Assembly: GCF_900312745.1 (NCBI RefSeq)
Contig: NZ_OMPD01000014.1
Coordinates: 1 to 64,000 of the forward strand
Origin: Aquimarina sp. AU58
Lineage (GTDB): Bacteria > Bacteroidota > Bacteroidia > Flavobacteriales > Flavobacteriaceae
DNA: 64,000 nt
Direction: 5' to 3'
In this document: one piece after another, positions 63,005-64,000 of the stretch
How positions within the stretch are numbered: the stretch's first letter is position 1
Layout: each line of letters starts with the position of its first letter
Notes under the pieces: generated by a model
What the model was told of the DNA's origin: nothing
What the model saw: the letters and a program-made list of their open reading frames with translations, nothing else
Database searches by the model: none
Made by a program: the position numbers and the translations under genes

Positions 63005-63235
63005 TTAGTTTAAAAAAGAATGAGCTGTAGGATCTCTATTCTCCTCATTATTGTCATTAAATTTCTTTAATTCCTTCATCCAATATATAAAAGCAGCAAA
63101 ACCAATAAACATAAATGCCCAATTAAGCATATTAGCACCAAACCAGTTTTCTAATTCTAATGCTCTAAACCAATCAAAAGGAATAAATAATATATCTACA
63201 AAAAGTGATTCTATCACTTCAAAAAAATCTTTCAT
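63005..63235 (-). CDS. Small membrane protein, DUF6341-like
   Basis: 76 residues: an amphipathic N-terminus (FFEVIESLFVDILFIPFDWF), then one clear helix (MLNWAFMFIGFAAFIYWM) and a polar acidic tail (KKFNDNNEENRDP). This matches my memory of DUF6341, a small flavobacterial family found near purD. Function unknown. It is convergent with purD and divergent from the next gene. Confidence 0.7.
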   Translation of the reverse strand: MKDFFEVIESLFVDILFIPFDWFRALELENWFGANMLNWAFMFIGFAAFIYWMKELKKFNDNNEENRDPTAHSFLN

Positions 63236-63361
63236 AACTTGTTCTATATTTTCTTTGTAAAAAGTCTAAAGCGGTAAACTAAAAACTTTTTATAAATTAG
63301 TTCAATAATACCAATAGACAATTCTATACTATTGTCTGGTGCAAAAATATAAAAAATAGTA

Positions 63362-64000
63362 GTGTTATCAAGCTTTTTTAGTAAATCAAAACCCATTAAT
63401 TATATTGCTGTGGCATTGTATATGGCTATACTATTTGGTATTGCCCATTATAGAAAGGGTTTTGAGGCCGAAAGCAGCCATATTTTACTAACAGCAGCTA
63501 GTATTTTTTTGTATATTTTACCAATGTTAGCTCTTAATTTTGTGGCGCAAAAAAATGACCTTACCAATAAAGGTACATTTACAATACTTTTGTATGCTTT
63601 TCTTACTGCAATTTTACCTAGTTCACTAACCAGTTTTTCTATTTTATTATCAAATGTATTTGTATTACTGGCACTGCAAAATATCTTGCATCTGCGAAAT
63701 GAGAAACATATTAAAGCCAAAATTTTTAATGCATCAATCTTTATCGGCTTAGCCTCATTAGCTTATTTTTGGAGTATTGGATTTATTTTTTTGGTTTTTT
63801 TAGGGATACTTTTTTTCGACCCCCAAAACTATAGAAACTGGATTATTCCTTTTATTGGAATTAGTATGATTTATGTATTTGCGAATTGTTTTACACTACT
63901 GTTTTATGATTCGTTTTTTGCAATTGAAACCTATGTTGACCCTATATCGTTTTCATTTCAGAATTACTTTATAAAAGAACATCTTTTCTCTGTAGGGATA
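63362..64000 (+). CDS. DUF6427-like polytopic membrane protein, N-terminal part (cut by window end)
   Basis: An open frame from a GTG at 63362 runs to the right edge without a stop (213 codons). The start MLSSFFSKSKPINYIAVALY is the DUF6427-type beginning as I recall it, and at least five or six hydrophobic helices follow (ILLTAASIFLYILPMLALNF, FLTAILPSSLTSFSILLS, IFIGLASLAYFWSIGFIFLV). There is no ATG close to the family start, so GTG is preferred. It is divergent from the small gene at 63235. Function unknown. Confidence 0.72.
   Translation, partial: MLSSFFSKSKPINYIAVALYMAILFGIAHYRKGFEAESSHILLTAASIFLYILPMLALNFVAQKNDLTNKGTFTILLYAFLTAILPSSLTSFSILLSNVFVLLALQNILHLRNEKHIKAKIFNASIFIGLASLAYFWSIGFIFLVFLGILFFDPQNYRNWIIPFIGISMIYVFANCFTLLFYDSFFAIETYVDPISFSFQNYFIKEHLFSVGI

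Noticed and set aside
1..64000. tRNA, rRNA, CRISPR arrays, insertion sequences, phage genes
   Set aside because: I looked for cloverleaf-like, repeat-spacer, transposase and integrase signals and saw none; a covariance-model or repeat search would be needed to exclude them fully.

Overview
The window reads as chromosome of a marine-type Flavobacteriaceae (Bacteroidota). The DNA is AT-rich. Genes start without obvious Shine-Dalgarno sequences, and several have the Bacteroidota -7 element TAnnTTTG just upstream; the exact form TATATTTG recurs five times. Protein evidence agrees: a PorP/SprF tail, a cellulase with a type IX secretion (T9SS) C-terminal sorting domain, and DUF4837, DUF6341-like and DUF6427-like proteins typical of this family. 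The genus cannot be fixed from sequence alone; an Aquimarina-like organism would fit.

Positions 1-16632 are mainly housekeeping: a PorP/SprF tail, a DoxX-like membrane protein with a C-terminal frameshift, the DNA polymerase III delta-prime subunit, a 58-residue membrane protein, pgk, an MltD-type LysM transglycosylase with a DUF4837 lipoprotein, Tex, a secreted GH9 endoglucanase, TatA, an M23 peptidase, a GH3-type adenylating enzyme, and a large protein whose C-terminus resembles nucleoside phosphorylases.

Positions 16638-61458 hold one very long surface-polysaccharide locus, all on the + strand, with many start/stop overlaps and no clear internal terminator. In order it has: a chain-length (PCP) protein, manA and rmlBAC; a second PCP protein and rmlD; a legionaminic-acid-type nonulosonate pathway of the GDP-linked Campylobacter kind (LegB, LegC, LegH, LegI, LegG, PtmE, LegF, and PtmF/PtmA-like oxidoreductases); a secreted beta-helix protein and a lipoprotein; a DUF4956 / CotH-kinase / VTC-domain cassette; a HisF/HisH/N-acetyl-sugar amidotransferase trio that should make an acetamidino group; an acyltransferase, a Wzx flippase, a sialyltransferase-like candidate and a Wzy-like protein; a second beta-helix paralogue and another O-antigen polymerase/ligase; a methyltransferase, an epimerase, a GT4 glycosyltransferase, Gmd/Rmd (probably GDP-D-rhamnose), Ugd and Uxs (UDP-GlcA to UDP-xylose); a WcaJ-type initiating transferase; and a third polymerase/ligase. 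Together these predict a Wzx/Wzy-type glycan that could contain L-rhamnose, D-rhamnose, xylose or glucuronate, and an amidinated legionaminic-type acid. No Wza exporter or Wzc kinase is present. Well-formed internal promoters sit at 52220-52249 and 60008-60037.

Positions 61616-64000 return to housekeeping: purD, a strong palindromic terminator, a small membrane protein, and a DUF6427-like membrane protein cut by the window end. The points most worth a second look are the DUF4956/CotH/VTC cassette with its stand-alone domain homologue, the predicted amidinated nonulosonate, the paired beta-helix proteins, a decayed oxidoreductase remnant at 35214-35316, the sialyltransferase-like gene, the DoxX frameshift, and a G8 tract in manA. 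No tRNA, rRNA, CRISPR array or insertion sequence was seen.
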